A stretch of 64,000 bases of DNA from Chrysemys picta bellii (taxonomy: Eukaryota > Chordata > Testudines > Emydidae): contig NC_088792.1 of NCBI RefSeq assembly GCF_011386835.1, forward strand, positions 43,514,882-43,578,881, written 5' to 3'. A model generated the notes under the pieces. It did no database searches. It was not told where the DNA came from and saw nothing but the letters and a program-made list of their open reading frames with translations. This document shows, one piece after another, positions 16,115-26,750 of this stretch (positions within the stretch are counted from its first letter, which is position 1; every line of letters starts with the position of its first letter). Both the position numbers and the translations under genes were made by a program.

Positions 16115-19100
16115 CCAGATAGGCAGGCAGAGCTTCAGAGTCTCAATGTGTGGATGAGGTGGTGTAGAGAGGAAGGGTTTAGATTAATTAGGAATTGGGG
16201 AAACTTTTGGAATAGGGGGAGCCTATACAGGAAGGATGGGCTCCACCTAAACCAAAGTGGAACCAGACTGCTGGCACTTAACATTAAAAAGGTTGCAGAG
16301 CAGTTTTTAAACTAGGAGATGGGGGAAAGCCAACTGCTGCAGAGGAGCATGTGGATCGGACAGAGACTTCGTAGAGGAAAGTCTATTGACAGAGATTCTC
16401 TAGGTTATAGTCAGAAGCAGAGGATGGAAGAGGATAATGTAAGGGCCAGATCAGACAAGAAACATTCACATAAAGAATCAGACACATCAGAAAAGGGCAG
16501 ACACATAAACAGTGACAAGTTTTTAAGCGCTTGTACACAAATGCTAGAAGTCTAAATAATAAGATGGGTGAACTAGAGTGCCTCGTGATAAAGGAGGATA
16601 TTGATATAATAGGCATCACAGAAACCTGGGTGGACTGAGAGCAATCAATGGGACACAATCATTCCGGAGTACAAAATATATCTGAAGGACAGAACAGGTC
16701 GTGCAGGGCGGGAGTGGCACTATATGTGAAAGAAAATGTAGAATCAAATGAAGTAAAAATCTTAAGTGAATCCACATGTTCCATAGAATCTCTATGGATA
16801 GTAATTTCATGCTCTAATAAGAATATAACATTAGGGATCTATTATCGACCACCTGACCAGGACAGTGATAGTAATGATGAAATGCTAAGGGAAATTAGAG
16901 AGGCTATCAAAATTAAGAACTCAATAATAGTGGGGGATTTCAGTTATCCCCATATTGACTGGGAACATGTCACCTCAGGACGAAATGCAGCGACAAAATT
17001 TCTCGATACTTTTAAATGACTGCTTCTTGGAGCAGCTGGTATGGGAACCCACCAGGGGAGAGGCAACTCTAGATTTAGTCCTGAGTGGAGCGCAGGAGCT
17101 GGTCCAAGAGGTAACTATAACAGGACCGCTTGGAAATAGTGACCATAATATAATAACATTTAACATCCCTGTGGTGGGAAGAACATCTCAACAGCCCAAC
17201 ACTGTGGCATTTAATTTCAAAAAGGGGAACTATGCAAAAATGAGGGGGTTAGTTAAACAGAAATTAAAAGGTACAGTGACTAAAGTGAAATCCCTGCAAG
17301 CTGCTTTTTAAAGACACCATAATAGAGGCCCAACTTAAATGTATACCCCAAATTAAGAAACACAGTAAAAGAACTAAAAAAGAGCCACTGTGGCTTAACA
17401 ACCATGTAAAAGAAGCAGTGAGAGATAAAGACTTCCTTTAAAAAGTGGAAGTCAAATCCTAGTGAGGTAAATAGAAAGGAGCATAAACACTGCCAAATTA
17501 AGTATAAAAATGTAATAAGAAAAGCCAAAGAAGAGTTTGAAGAACGGCTAGCCAAAAACTCAAAAGGTAATAAAATGTTTTTTAAGTACATCAGAAGCAG
17601 GAAGCCTGCTAAAGAACCAGTGGGGCCCCTCGATGATTGAGATACAAAAGGAGCGCTTAAAGACGATAAAGTTATTGCGGAGAAACTAAATGGATTCTTT
17701 GCTTCAGTCTTCACGGCTGAGGATGTTAGGGAGATTCCCAAACCTGAGCCGGCTTTTGTAGGTGACAAATCTGAGGAACTGTCACAGATTGAAGTGTCAC
17801 TAGAGGAGGTTTTGGAATTAATTGATAAACTTAACATTAACAAGTCACCGGGTCCAGATGGCATTCACCCAAGCGTTCTGAAAGAACTCAAATGTAAAGT
17901 TGCGGAACTATTAACTAGGGTTTGTAACCTGTCCTTTAAATCGGCTTCTGTATCCAACGACTGGAAGATAGCTAATGTAACGCCAATATTTAAAAAGGGC
18001 TCTAGAGGTGATCCCGGCAATTACAGACCGGTAAGTTGAACGTTGGTACCGGGCAAATTAGTCGAAACAATAGTAAAGAATAAAATTGTCAGACACATAG
18101 AAGAACATAAATGGTTGGGCAAAAGTCAACATGGTTTCTCTAAAGGGAAATTGTGTCTTACTAATCTATTAAAGTTCTTTGAAGGGGTTAACAAACTTGG
18201 ACAAGGGGGATCCAGTGGACATAGTGTACTTAGATTTCCAGAAAGCCTTTGACAAGGTCCCTTACCAAAGGCTCTTACGTAAATTAAGTTGTCATGGGAT
18301 AAATGGGAAGGTCCTTTCATGGATTGAGAACTGGTTAAAAGACGGGGACAAAGGGTAGGAATTAATGGTAAATTCTCGGAATGGAGAGGGGTAACTAGTG
18401 GTGTTCCCCAAGGGTCAGTCCTAGGACCAATCCTATTCAATTTATTCATAAATGATCTGGAGAAAGGGGTAAACAGTGAAGTGGCAAAGTTTGCAGATGA
18501 TACTAAACTGCTCAAGATAGTTAAGACCAAAGCAGACTGTGAAGAACTTCAAAAAGATCTCACAAAACTAATTGATTGGGCAACAAAATGGCAAATGAAA
18601 TTTAATGTGGATAAATGTAAAGTAATGCACATTGGAAAAAAATAACCCTAACTATACATACAATATGATGGGGGGGTAATTTTAGCTACAACGAATCAGG
18701 AAAAAGATCTTGGAGTCATCGTTGATAGATCTCTGAAGTCGTCCATGCAGTGTGCAGAGGTGGTCAAAAAAGCAAACAGGATGTTAGGTATCATTAAAAA
18801 GGGGATAGAGAATAAGAAGGAGAATATATTATTGCCCTTATATAAATCAATGGTACGCCCATATCTTGAATCCCCTATGTGGTATGCAGACAGAATACAG
18901 ATGTGGTCTCCTCATCTCAAAAAAGATATACTGGCACTAGAAAAGGTCCAGAGAAGGGCAACTAAAATGATTAGGGGTTTGGAACGGGTCCCATATGAGG
19001 AGAGATTAAAGAGGCTAGGACTTTTCAGCTTGGAAAAGAGGAGACTAAGGGGGGATATGATAGAGGTATATAAAATCATAAGTGATGTGGAGAAAGTAGA

Positions 19101-19326
19101 TAAGGAAAAGTTACTTACTTATTCCCATAATACAAGAACTAGGGATCACCAAATGAAATTAATAGGCAGCAGGTTTAAAACAAATAAAAGGAAGATCTTC
19201 TTCACACAGCGCACAGTCAACTTGTGGAACTCCTTGCCTGAGGAGGTTGTGAAGGCTAGGACTATAACAGTGTTTAAAAGAGAACTGGATAAGTTCATGG
19301 AGGTTAAGTACATTAATGGCTATTAG
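16115..19326 (+). pseudogene. CR1 ORF1 end and ORF2, decayed
   Basis: 16115-16315 is the end of the ORF1 esterase (KDGLHLNQSGTRLLA). 16510-17300 is the endonuclease (GIYYRPPDQD, IVGDFSYPHIDWEHV). 17780-18650 is RT ([58 protein letters not shown]). 18745-19326 is the C-terminal RT-associated region ([20 protein letters not shown]). Frames are interrupted repeatedly. A short foreign insertion at 18877-18896 is described separately in the findings. Confidence 0.9.
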
Positions 19327-19526
19327 CCAGGATGGGTAAGAAATGGTGTCTCTAGACTCTATTTGTCAGAGGGTGGAGATGGATGGCAGGAGAGAGATCA
19401 CTTGATCATTACCTGTTAGGTTCACTCCCTCTGGGGCACCTGGCATTGGCCACTGTTGGTAGACAGGATGCTGGGCTAGATGGACCTTTGTTCTGACCCA
19501 GTACGGCCGTTCTTATGTTCTTATGT
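16115..19526 (+). mobile_element. CR1 LINE of an older subfamily, nested in hAT
   Basis: This copy is 5'-truncated. It starts in the C-terminal part of ORF1 and runs through ORF2 to a 3' UTR with 'ctgggctagatggacctttg' and the tandem octamer 'gttcttatgttcttatg' at 19511-19526. That tail differs from the 'attctatg' tail of the other CR1 copies here, so it is a different subfamily. Many stops and indels show it is old. It lies inside the hAT element at 15764-20634. Confidence 0.85.
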
Positions 19527-20242
19527 AGGAGACCAGTGGGCATGGGAAGGAGGGTTCAGGGGGCTAGGGCCCCAGGGAGCGGGTGCAGGGGGCTGGGGCA
19601 TGGGAAGGAGGGTGCAGCCAGTGCATGGGGGACAGACTGTAGGTGTGTGGACTGGTGGCTGGGGACAGTCCTTGGATGGGAGGCTAGATAGACACAGTCC
19701 CTGGATGGAGGGATTGAGGGCAGGGAGCAAGTGCTGGGGGGGCAGTTCCTGGGTGGAGGACTGGATGCTGGAGGGGGCAGTCCCTGGGGGGGCTGTTCTG
19801 CCCTGGACAGGGCACCCTGTCTCTTCAAAGCAGGCACGTGTGCCAGACCACTGTTGGGGGGGTGTCTGGATGCTGGGGGGACAGTCCCAGGAGGTTTGGG
19901 TGATGTGGGGCATTCCCTAGGTGGGGGGACTGGGTGCCTGGAGTACAGTCCCTGGCTCGGGTGAGCACCCCACCCTGGGCAGGGCTCCTCATCTTTGCAG
20001 GCAGGCTCCGCAGCCATGCTCTCCAGGCACCCAGCCTAGCCACGCTGCCAGCAGCAGCGTGTCATGCCATGCCACTCCTCCAGTAAATTAATTTTAAGTT
20101 AATGTCTTGACTTATTTTGCTAATTTAAAATGCTCTTGATAGACATTTGCCAGTATTGAAATGAAAGGTACTAAATTGATTTGAATCGTATTGCTATCAT
20201 ATAACAAATACTAAATCTTTTTTTTTTTCCCCAGAAGTATTG

Positions 20243-20551
20243 CAGTGGTTCTCAAACTGTGGGTTGGAACCCCAAAGTGGGTCGCAACCCTGTTTTAATG
20301 GGGTTGCCAGGGCTGGCGTTAGACTTGCTGGGGCCTGGGACTGAAGCCAAAGCCTGAGCTTTGACTTCCCTTAAGCTTCAGCTTCCATTTAGCTTCACAC
20401 CAACCTGGGGTGGCAGGGCTTAGGTTGTGCCCCCCTGCCCAGGGCAGCAGGGCTTGGTGGGGCTTAGGTTTCTGTCCCCCCTGCTGGGGTCATGTAGTAA
20501 TTTTTTGTTGTCAGAAGGGGGTCCCGGTGCAATGAAATTTGAGAACCCATG
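20243..20551. mobile_element. hAT-type MITE inside the outer hAT element
   Basis: The ends CAGTGGTTCTCAAA and inverse CATGGGTTCTCAAA bracket 309 bp. The flanks AAGTATTG (20235-20242) and ATGTATTG (20552-20559) match at 7 of 8 bases, which fits a hAT TSD. It carries the common 'gtgggtcgcaaccc' motif. It is non-coding. Confidence 0.8.
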
Positions 20552-20852
20552 ATGTATTGTATTGTGGATGGGGCCCACATAACACATAGAGAGCTGTATG
20601 CGTCCCACAATGGTAAATAGGTTAAGAACCACTGTTCTAGAGATATAACCTTCAGTCTAAATTCCATGTGGTATGCAGACAGAATTACTTTCTATTGGAA
20701 AAATCTTCTATTCTGCATGCATATCAGAATGCAGGATCAAATCTAATGTCTATTTAGTGAAAATCATTAGACTCTCAGATACATTTATACCCATTATGTG
20801 TATATATAAAGTATCATTTGAAAATCAAAATAAAATTTCAAAAATGTTTTGA

Positions 20853-21029
<177 letters not shown>

Positions 21030-21166
21030 TAATAAAAATAAATTAATTTAAGAATGTCAAAACTTAATGTTTTTTTAATTGAACATCTAAGATTCGTAAT
21101 TAAGTTCAAAAAGCCAGTATTTGTTGCTATACTTGCCTTAACTACTGCATTTTGCTCTTACTTTAG

Positions 21167-21187
21167 GTTGGCCTTGTATTACAATAA
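21167..21187 (+). CDS. NMT2: NMT2 last coding exon (VGLVLQ stop)
   Basis: After the acceptor ttactttag, seven codons give VGLVLQ and TAA. The conserved C-terminal residues of NMT form the carboxylate that acts as catalytic base. The exon joins the previous one in phase 0 (ESEK|VGLVLQ). It is too short to be found by ORF length. Confidence 0.95.
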   Translation, partial: VGLVLQ

Positions 21188-21840
21188 GGAGGACCATTGT
21201 GTTTCTAGAACTCTGAAGCTGTCATTTGGATTGATTTAATCTACATAACAGTTCTTGGAACAGTATTGTTCAAGAGGAATAAAAGCACAACATCAGTGAA
21301 ATTAAAATAATCCATCAAATCTAAAATAATGAAGAAATCCGTAGCTGACCAATTTTCACATTTTCAGATAAAATGGAAAGTTCATGAAACTTTTATTGTC
21401 CATAAAAAGAATAAAAGCACATTCATTTAATTTTCAAAGCTTAGCTCGCACCTTGATAAAAAGACGGTATTTTTTTCCACTCTGTAGAAAAGACTGTTTT
21501 GTACAAACTGAACTGCAGTGGTGGATTAGGGTACGAAAATCTTTGCTATTATGTGAATGAACTGCTGCATTTCTATTTATTAAGTGGTGGTGTATGTTTG
21601 TCAGTGTAACAGAATGAAGGATCCAAACTGAGTATCTTTGCTTATAAAATTCACATGGATGTCATCATTTGGGGTAAAATAATGGAGTTATGATACATTT
21701 GTAGCTAATATGAAAGTCTTGGATGTTTTTGTAACTGGAGCAGTATGAAAATGTGCTGGTTTGACTAGTGCATTTGTTTCTCCATAAGCAACGCTGCCAA
21801 ATCAATAAAAATACAGATTTGTACTTTGATCTTCAATAGA
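21188..21840 (+). other. NMT2: NMT2 3' UTR (approximate)
   Basis: This AT-rich sequence follows the stop codon. Candidate poly(A) signals AATAAA occur near 21280 and at 21804-21809. Which one is used cannot be decided here, and the UTR may run further. Confidence 0.5.
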
Positions 21841-24800
21841 TCAGTGGATTGATTCAGTAGTATTGCACTGTTCAGTGCAGATATCTGTTGCCAGAATGAT
21901 TATAAATTACTGTACTTAATTTATAGTTGTGGCACAAAACCTTAGTTTTTCCTCAGTAGATCAACATCAGCCTGTGTGTAAAACTAAGAATTTTGATAAT
22001 GCTGTCAAACTATTTATAGTTTTGAATGTTTTCAATGCTTCTGCAAAAATTGCACATATTTCTTTGTCTACTTTGAAGTCTGTAATTCTAACGAAAAGTA
22101 TCTTGTGTAAATAAGTATTCATAAATTGTTACTGGTAGTGTTTTTATCCTGAATTTTGAACAAAAGGTTTCACTGCATATAGTGCCAGTAATCTTCTCCC
22201 TATCCCCTGGAAAGACTATGTACTGGCCTTAACTTAAATGCAACAACTTGATTTTTATTTCCTCATGAATGCTCTGCAACCAGAAGCATTTGGAATACGT
22301 TCCATAATGTCATATTCATAGCTTAAATTGTGATGGGAATTCTTAGAGTTTAGGTATGCTATAGTCATATGAGCAGCAAAAATCTACACTTCTAGCTGAA
22401 AGTGCCAAATAGTGGTGAAGGTTACATGCTGTGCAGGTATTTTGGACATTACTTGAATATTGGTGAAATATTTATGGATAAACCTGGCTTTAACACCCCC
22501 ATAATTCTAAATGAGAGAGCAAATTTTGCTCAACTTTAGGAGCTGTCTGAAATTAGCAATGTAGAGAGAGAGAGTTAGTTCTGCCTCTATCACTGGACTT
22601 AACACCTTGTATTGGCAGCTTATCTCATAAAAGTCAGTCTTTTATAATGGAAGGGGACTCTACCCCATACGTACAGGGGTAACAGGCTCTCAGGCTTTGT
22701 CTAAACTATGATTTAAAGGCATATTGCAAGGTAAATGTGTTCTAACCCATACTAATACACAGTTACTCTAATGTGCACAGTGCAGCCTGCTTCAATATGT
22801 GCTCAAGTTAAAGCATGCTGCCCTTGTCTACATTAGACTTTGAAAGGTAGTACATTCCAACCCCCCAGGGCTGGCTTCCAATTATCCATAGTAGGATTTA
22901 ATTAGCCACTTATGTCATTAAAGCTAAAATGGTTTGTACCTTAAAGTCACTGAGGGCCTATTGCTGGCCTAAAGAACACAAGCTGTGTCTACACAGGCAC
23001 ATCCAGGAAAGTTATGACAAATCAACTTAACCTTACATTGATGTGCATAAGTTAAAGCCTATTAACCACTCACATGGATGCTCTCATGCAAGAATAAAGC
23101 AGCCTTATTCTGTGATAGTTTAATTCTCTGCCAAAGAGTGAGGATTAAACCAGTGGTTTCTGAATTTATTAATGTGAGCTACAAACTGCATTTTGTCTTT
23201 TTTTGTACCTGCCATTACATATATGAACCCTCAGCCCCAGCACTGCAACCCTAAATCCCATCTAGGTTCAGAGGTGGGGGGAGGGTTTGGAGCTCACCCT
23301 GGACTCACCCCAATGGCAGCTCCAGTCTGGGGGGGGGGGGAGGGTTGGTCCCAACTCTGGGCATTGCAATTGGGTGCATGGGGGTGCAGCACCATTCATT
23401 TTTGCGCGCACACACACAATTTTGACAGAGGAGTGGCCAGGCCAAATTTGAGTGGCACTGTATCATGACACACAGGGTTGCAATGCCACTCCTGTTTGGC
23501 CCTTCTACTCTATCATGAGAGAGTAGCTGCATCAAACTTGAGTGGCACTGTGACCACAAGCATCAAGTTGCAACACCCAGCATGGGGAACTGGACCGTGT
23601 CCCACAGGACAAAAGCTGCTGCTGTGGGTGAGAGCTGGGCAGGTTCTCTCTCCAACACCCCTGCTGCATTGGAGCCTTCCATCTGCACCAAGCTGGGAAA
23701 AGTATATGTTAGCCTAAGTCTGGGCTCAGCAACAGGTTATTCTGACCCTGGACATGGCAACCCATCTAGAACCTTCCCACAACCCACTGCTTGGGAAACT
23801 CTATCTTAAACTAAGGCCATCTTATTCCTGAATGAGAACAGCTATTGGGGTGGTAATGTGCTTTAATTTACCCTTTTAGTTGATTCACTTTAACTTTCCT
23901 GAGTGACAAGCGCAAAGAACACACACAGCAAAGCTAAAAATTAGTATCTGCCTTTTTTTTTTCCCCCAGGCAGGGGCCTGTGGGCATTTTGCTATTAGAA
24001 GCCTCTGCTGCAGTTTGCTTTTGACCCTTTTTAATTTGTCCCCTTAACTTGTACATGAGTGGAGGGAGAAGGGGAATCCAGAATACAGGCAGCTTAGATA
24101 ATCTTTGACCTGGAACATAGAAGTTTCTCCCCTATTTACAAAACAAAAAACCAAAAACCACAGGCTCCCTTAAAGAAAGAGGTTTTTGCTAGCTTTCTTC
24201 CTGAAGGACAGTAGTAGCTTTTGAGTAAAATGTGAGATCTCAGTAAACTACTTCTATTTTGTTGAGATCATACACTTTTTTTTATTGCAGTCTGAGCTGC
24301 TCCATTGTTCCCTACCTTCTAAACATCCTTACACAATTTCCTGCAAAATATCTGGTGTGTGCTCTCATTACATTCTACTGCTTACTATGGCAGTTTCTTA
24401 AAGTGCATTTCCCTTCAAGAGTTAAGTATCATACCATTTTCAGCTATTTGGAATTATTACAATTCTGACCTGCCATTTTACATGCAATAGTACATAAAAT
24501 ATATCTGAAGTTATTGGAAATAGTTTCTAAACTCCCTTTGTGAAATAATTTTGACAGTTAACTTCGTCTTTGTATTATGTGGCTCCTGTGAGAGAATGTC
24601 TCGGTTTGCATACAACAGTCTTTTTTAAAATGCATTTTTCCTGCAACAGAAGTATTTAATTATTAGTATGTTGATCAAGACTAATGTTTTCCTTTAGCAT
24701 ATCAGAGACCAAATATATCTGGAAACCAGTTTAGCATGCATCTCTTGACCAAAACCAACCTCATAGAGCAGAGTATTAACATTCAAAACCAGAGCCTGTG

Positions 24801-25295
24801 TGCGTGCCTACCAGTTACAGATGTTTGCTTGAAACATCTTATAGATGACCAGCTTTTAAAAAACAAAGTTTATACCAGCATGGACACTTGTTTGAATAAA
24901 CTTTCAATTTTGATATTCATTTGTTTGAATAGTTACATTTAATTTTAGAGTTTTGTTCTAAGTATATTTATTCCCTAAAAACGAAAGAATTTGCTTGATG
25001 CTTTTCATTAATAGCAAATGCACATTCTAGAACTATACCACACACCAGTAAGCCCAGGCTCTCTAAACAATAATTAAACATGTCTTAAGAAAGTAGTTAA
25101 CACTTATGCACAATTTTATAGATTGCATGCTTTAATGTCAGAACAAAACAAATCTGAGTTCATCTTCTATTGGTCAAATGACTTTACTTCTGAAGCCATG
25201 ACATTTAAAAGCAGCTAACTTAGTTACATGGGGCAGTTTCCAATACTACATCAAAATCACTTTACTCCCACTGTAAAGACCTGTACTAAACTAAG
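21841..25295. other. NMT2-RPP38 convergent interval with MITE remnants
   Basis: The interval holds no gene that I can support. 22690-22860 contains inverted 'ctttgtctaaacta' / 'cttgtctacatta' ends of a MITE-like piece. 22980-23080 has another 'gtgtctacacagg' motif. A hAT-like element lies at 23151-23803. The rest is AT-rich with no recognised feature. Confidence 0.5.
23151..23803. mobile_element. Probable hAT-like non-autonomous element
   Basis: The left end CAGTGGTTTCTGAA and the right end (inverse TAGAGTTTCCCAAG) are alignable. The flanks GATTAAAC and TCTTAAAC match at 6 of 8 bases. The interior is G/C-rich with a poly-G run near 23330 and no coding potential. Both the end match and the TSD are imperfect, hence the moderate confidence. 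Confidence 0.5.
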
Positions 25296-26147
25296 TTATT
25301 TTGAAGCAGCTTTTTTATTTTTGGGAGGTTTTCGTATCTTATTTGGATTTGGAACAAGCTTTTTAATTCTGAGAGCTTGTAAAGTTACATTTGAAGAATC
25401 CGACTTATTGCTTTCAGTACATTTCCACTTATGGCTTTGAGAGAACTCCTCCACGGAGGTCTCCATAAGCTCGGTATCTTGAATTTCCAAAGGATCAGTA
25501 TATGCCTCCGCCATATGTTGCTCACTTCTATGGTGAATCCAGGGCACATCCAAGCTAGGTATCCGTGGTATTATACCTTCGACTACTTCAGTAAAAGTAT
25601 CAGAATTCTTTTTAAAACCCAGTGCTAGAACAGATGTTAAGCCAAGCATAGGAGCTATGCTTTCACTAAGACGTGGAACCTGGCCAGCTGGGACTGCTCG
25701 ACTTGCACTGAGCTGAATAAGGTGCATGGTGATCATAGTAGGTTTTGCAGATTTACACACCAGCACTAGAAGTAGTTCATTTTTTTCCAAAGATCTAGTA
25801 ACCTCATTAATTCCAATAGCAAGCTGTTTCCTGATGTTTAAGTCAGTCCATCCTTGTTCTTGTTGAATATGGTCCATTTCCTTCTCCTTTGGAAGTACAC
25901 TACAATCACTAGCATCACATTTTTCTTTAATTTGCCTTTTTGCAATAGAACGTTTTTTCCTCCTTCGAGTCTCAATCTTTTTAAGTCCAATGTGTTTAAT
26001 CCTTTCTTCCAAGGTCTGGAGTATAAAGTGCATATCATCTCCTTCTAGGGTGTTCCACTTGATATCATATGGGTTATTTAAAGATGTTTTTACAGTAATT
26101 TTCTTTGCTTTACGGACTGATCCACCCCTGGCCTGCACTATGGGCAT
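25296..26147 (-). CDS. RPP38: RPP38, ribonuclease P/MRP protein subunit p38
   Basis: This single coding exon of 283 codons matches the length I know for the human protein. RPP38 is an L7Ae-family RNA-binding subunit of nuclear RNase P (tRNA 5' processing) and RNase MRP (pre-rRNA cleavage). Its K-turn-type domain lies about residues 90-200 and includes KQLAIGINEVTRSLEKNELL, LVLVCKSAKPTMI and RAVPAGQVPRLSE, typical of L7Ae proteins. N- and C-terminal tails are basic (GLKKIETRRRKKRSIAKRQ; KKLVPNPNKIRKPPKNKKAA). The ATG is preceded by a 33-nt 5' leader and a splice acceptor. The gene converges on NMT2, as in other vertebrates. Coding-exon gene identity is strongly supported. Confidence 0.95.
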   Translation of the reverse strand: MPIVQARGGSVRKAKKITVKTSLNNPYDIKWNTLEGDDMHFILQTLEERIKHIGLKKIETRRRKKRSIAKRQIKEKCDASDCSVLPKEKEMDHIQQEQGWTDLNIRKQLAIGINEVTRSLEKNELLLVLVCKSAKPTMITMHLIQLSASRAVPAGQVPRLSESIAPMLGLTSVLALGFKKNSDTFTEVVEGIIPRIPSLDVPWIHHRSEQHMAEAYTDPLEIQDTELMETSVEEFSQSHKWKCTESNKSDSSNVTLQALRIKKLVPNPNKIRKPPKNKKAASK

Positions 26148-26180
26148 CTTGATGCTTTTCTCTGTGTTTTGACACCTCAG
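26148..26180 (-). other. RPP38: RPP38 exon 2 leader and upstream splice acceptor
   Basis: Read on the minus strand, a pyrimidine tract and CATAG (ending at 26181) precede CTGAGGTGTC and then the ATG 33 bases later. This predicts a non-coding first exon further right, most likely in the CpG island at 32.0-32.5 kb. That would give an intron of about 6 kb. Confidence 0.65.
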
Positions 26181-26394
26181 CTATGAATAAGAGAAAAGAG
26201 GAAACTACTAGTTAATATTTTTAAGATACCCAAAGTGAACAGTCTTTAAAAAGTGCCTCTCTTGGGCATGCAATAGTCAAACTCTTTCTATTGCAACAGA
26301 TTTGTGCTTCTTAGTACCTTTCCTAATGTTTTAAGAGATCTATAGCCTGTTTCACACCAGCTCAGTACCACTTTTTTTTAAATCTTTACAAAAA

Positions 26395-26750
26395 GCACAT
26401 TCAGGAATCACCCAATGAAATTAATAGGCAGCAGCTTTAAAACAAAAGGAAGTACTTCTTCCACAACACAGAGTCAACCTGTGAACTCATTGCGAGGGGA
26501 TGCTGTGAAGATCAAAATCATAACAGGGTTCAAAAAAGAACAAGATAAGTTCATAGAGAATAGGTCCATCAATGGATATTAGTCAAGATGGTCTGGGATG
26601 CAACCCCATGCTTTAAGTGTTCCTAGCCTCTGATTGCCAGAAGCTGTTCTGTTCATTGCCTCTGAAGCACCTGGCATTGGCCACTGTCAGGAGACAGGAT
26701 ACTGGGCTAGCTGGATTGGTCTGACCCAGTGTGGCTGTTCTTATGTAGTA
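26395..26750 (+). mobile_element. CR1 3' end fragment
   Basis: The fragment has 'aatgaaattaataggcagca' (end of ORF2), followed by a 3' UTR with 'gcacctggcattggccactg' and the end 'ctgttcttatgtag'. It is the same subfamily as the CR1 at 16115-19526 and is heavily diverged. Confidence 0.8.

Larger units (their letters stand above)
15764..20634. mobile_element. Outer hAT-type element interrupted by a CR1 and a MITE
   Basis: The left end CAGTGGTTCTCACC (15764) and the right end, inverse of CAGTGGTTCTTAACC (20634), are matching hAT terminal repeats. The flanks TCCTAGAG (15756-15763) and TTCTAGAG (20635-20642) agree at 7 of 8 positions and look like an aged TSD. The original element was short and G-rich (pieces at 15764-16110, 19527-20242 and 20560-20634). 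The remainder consists of later insertions, so the 4.9-kb distance is secondary. No transposase is seen. Confidence 0.8.

Noticed and set aside
19480..20043. Gly/Trp- and Pro-rich open frames on both strands
   Set aside because: G-rich repetitive interior of the hAT element. Frames arise from composition and end at the element edges.
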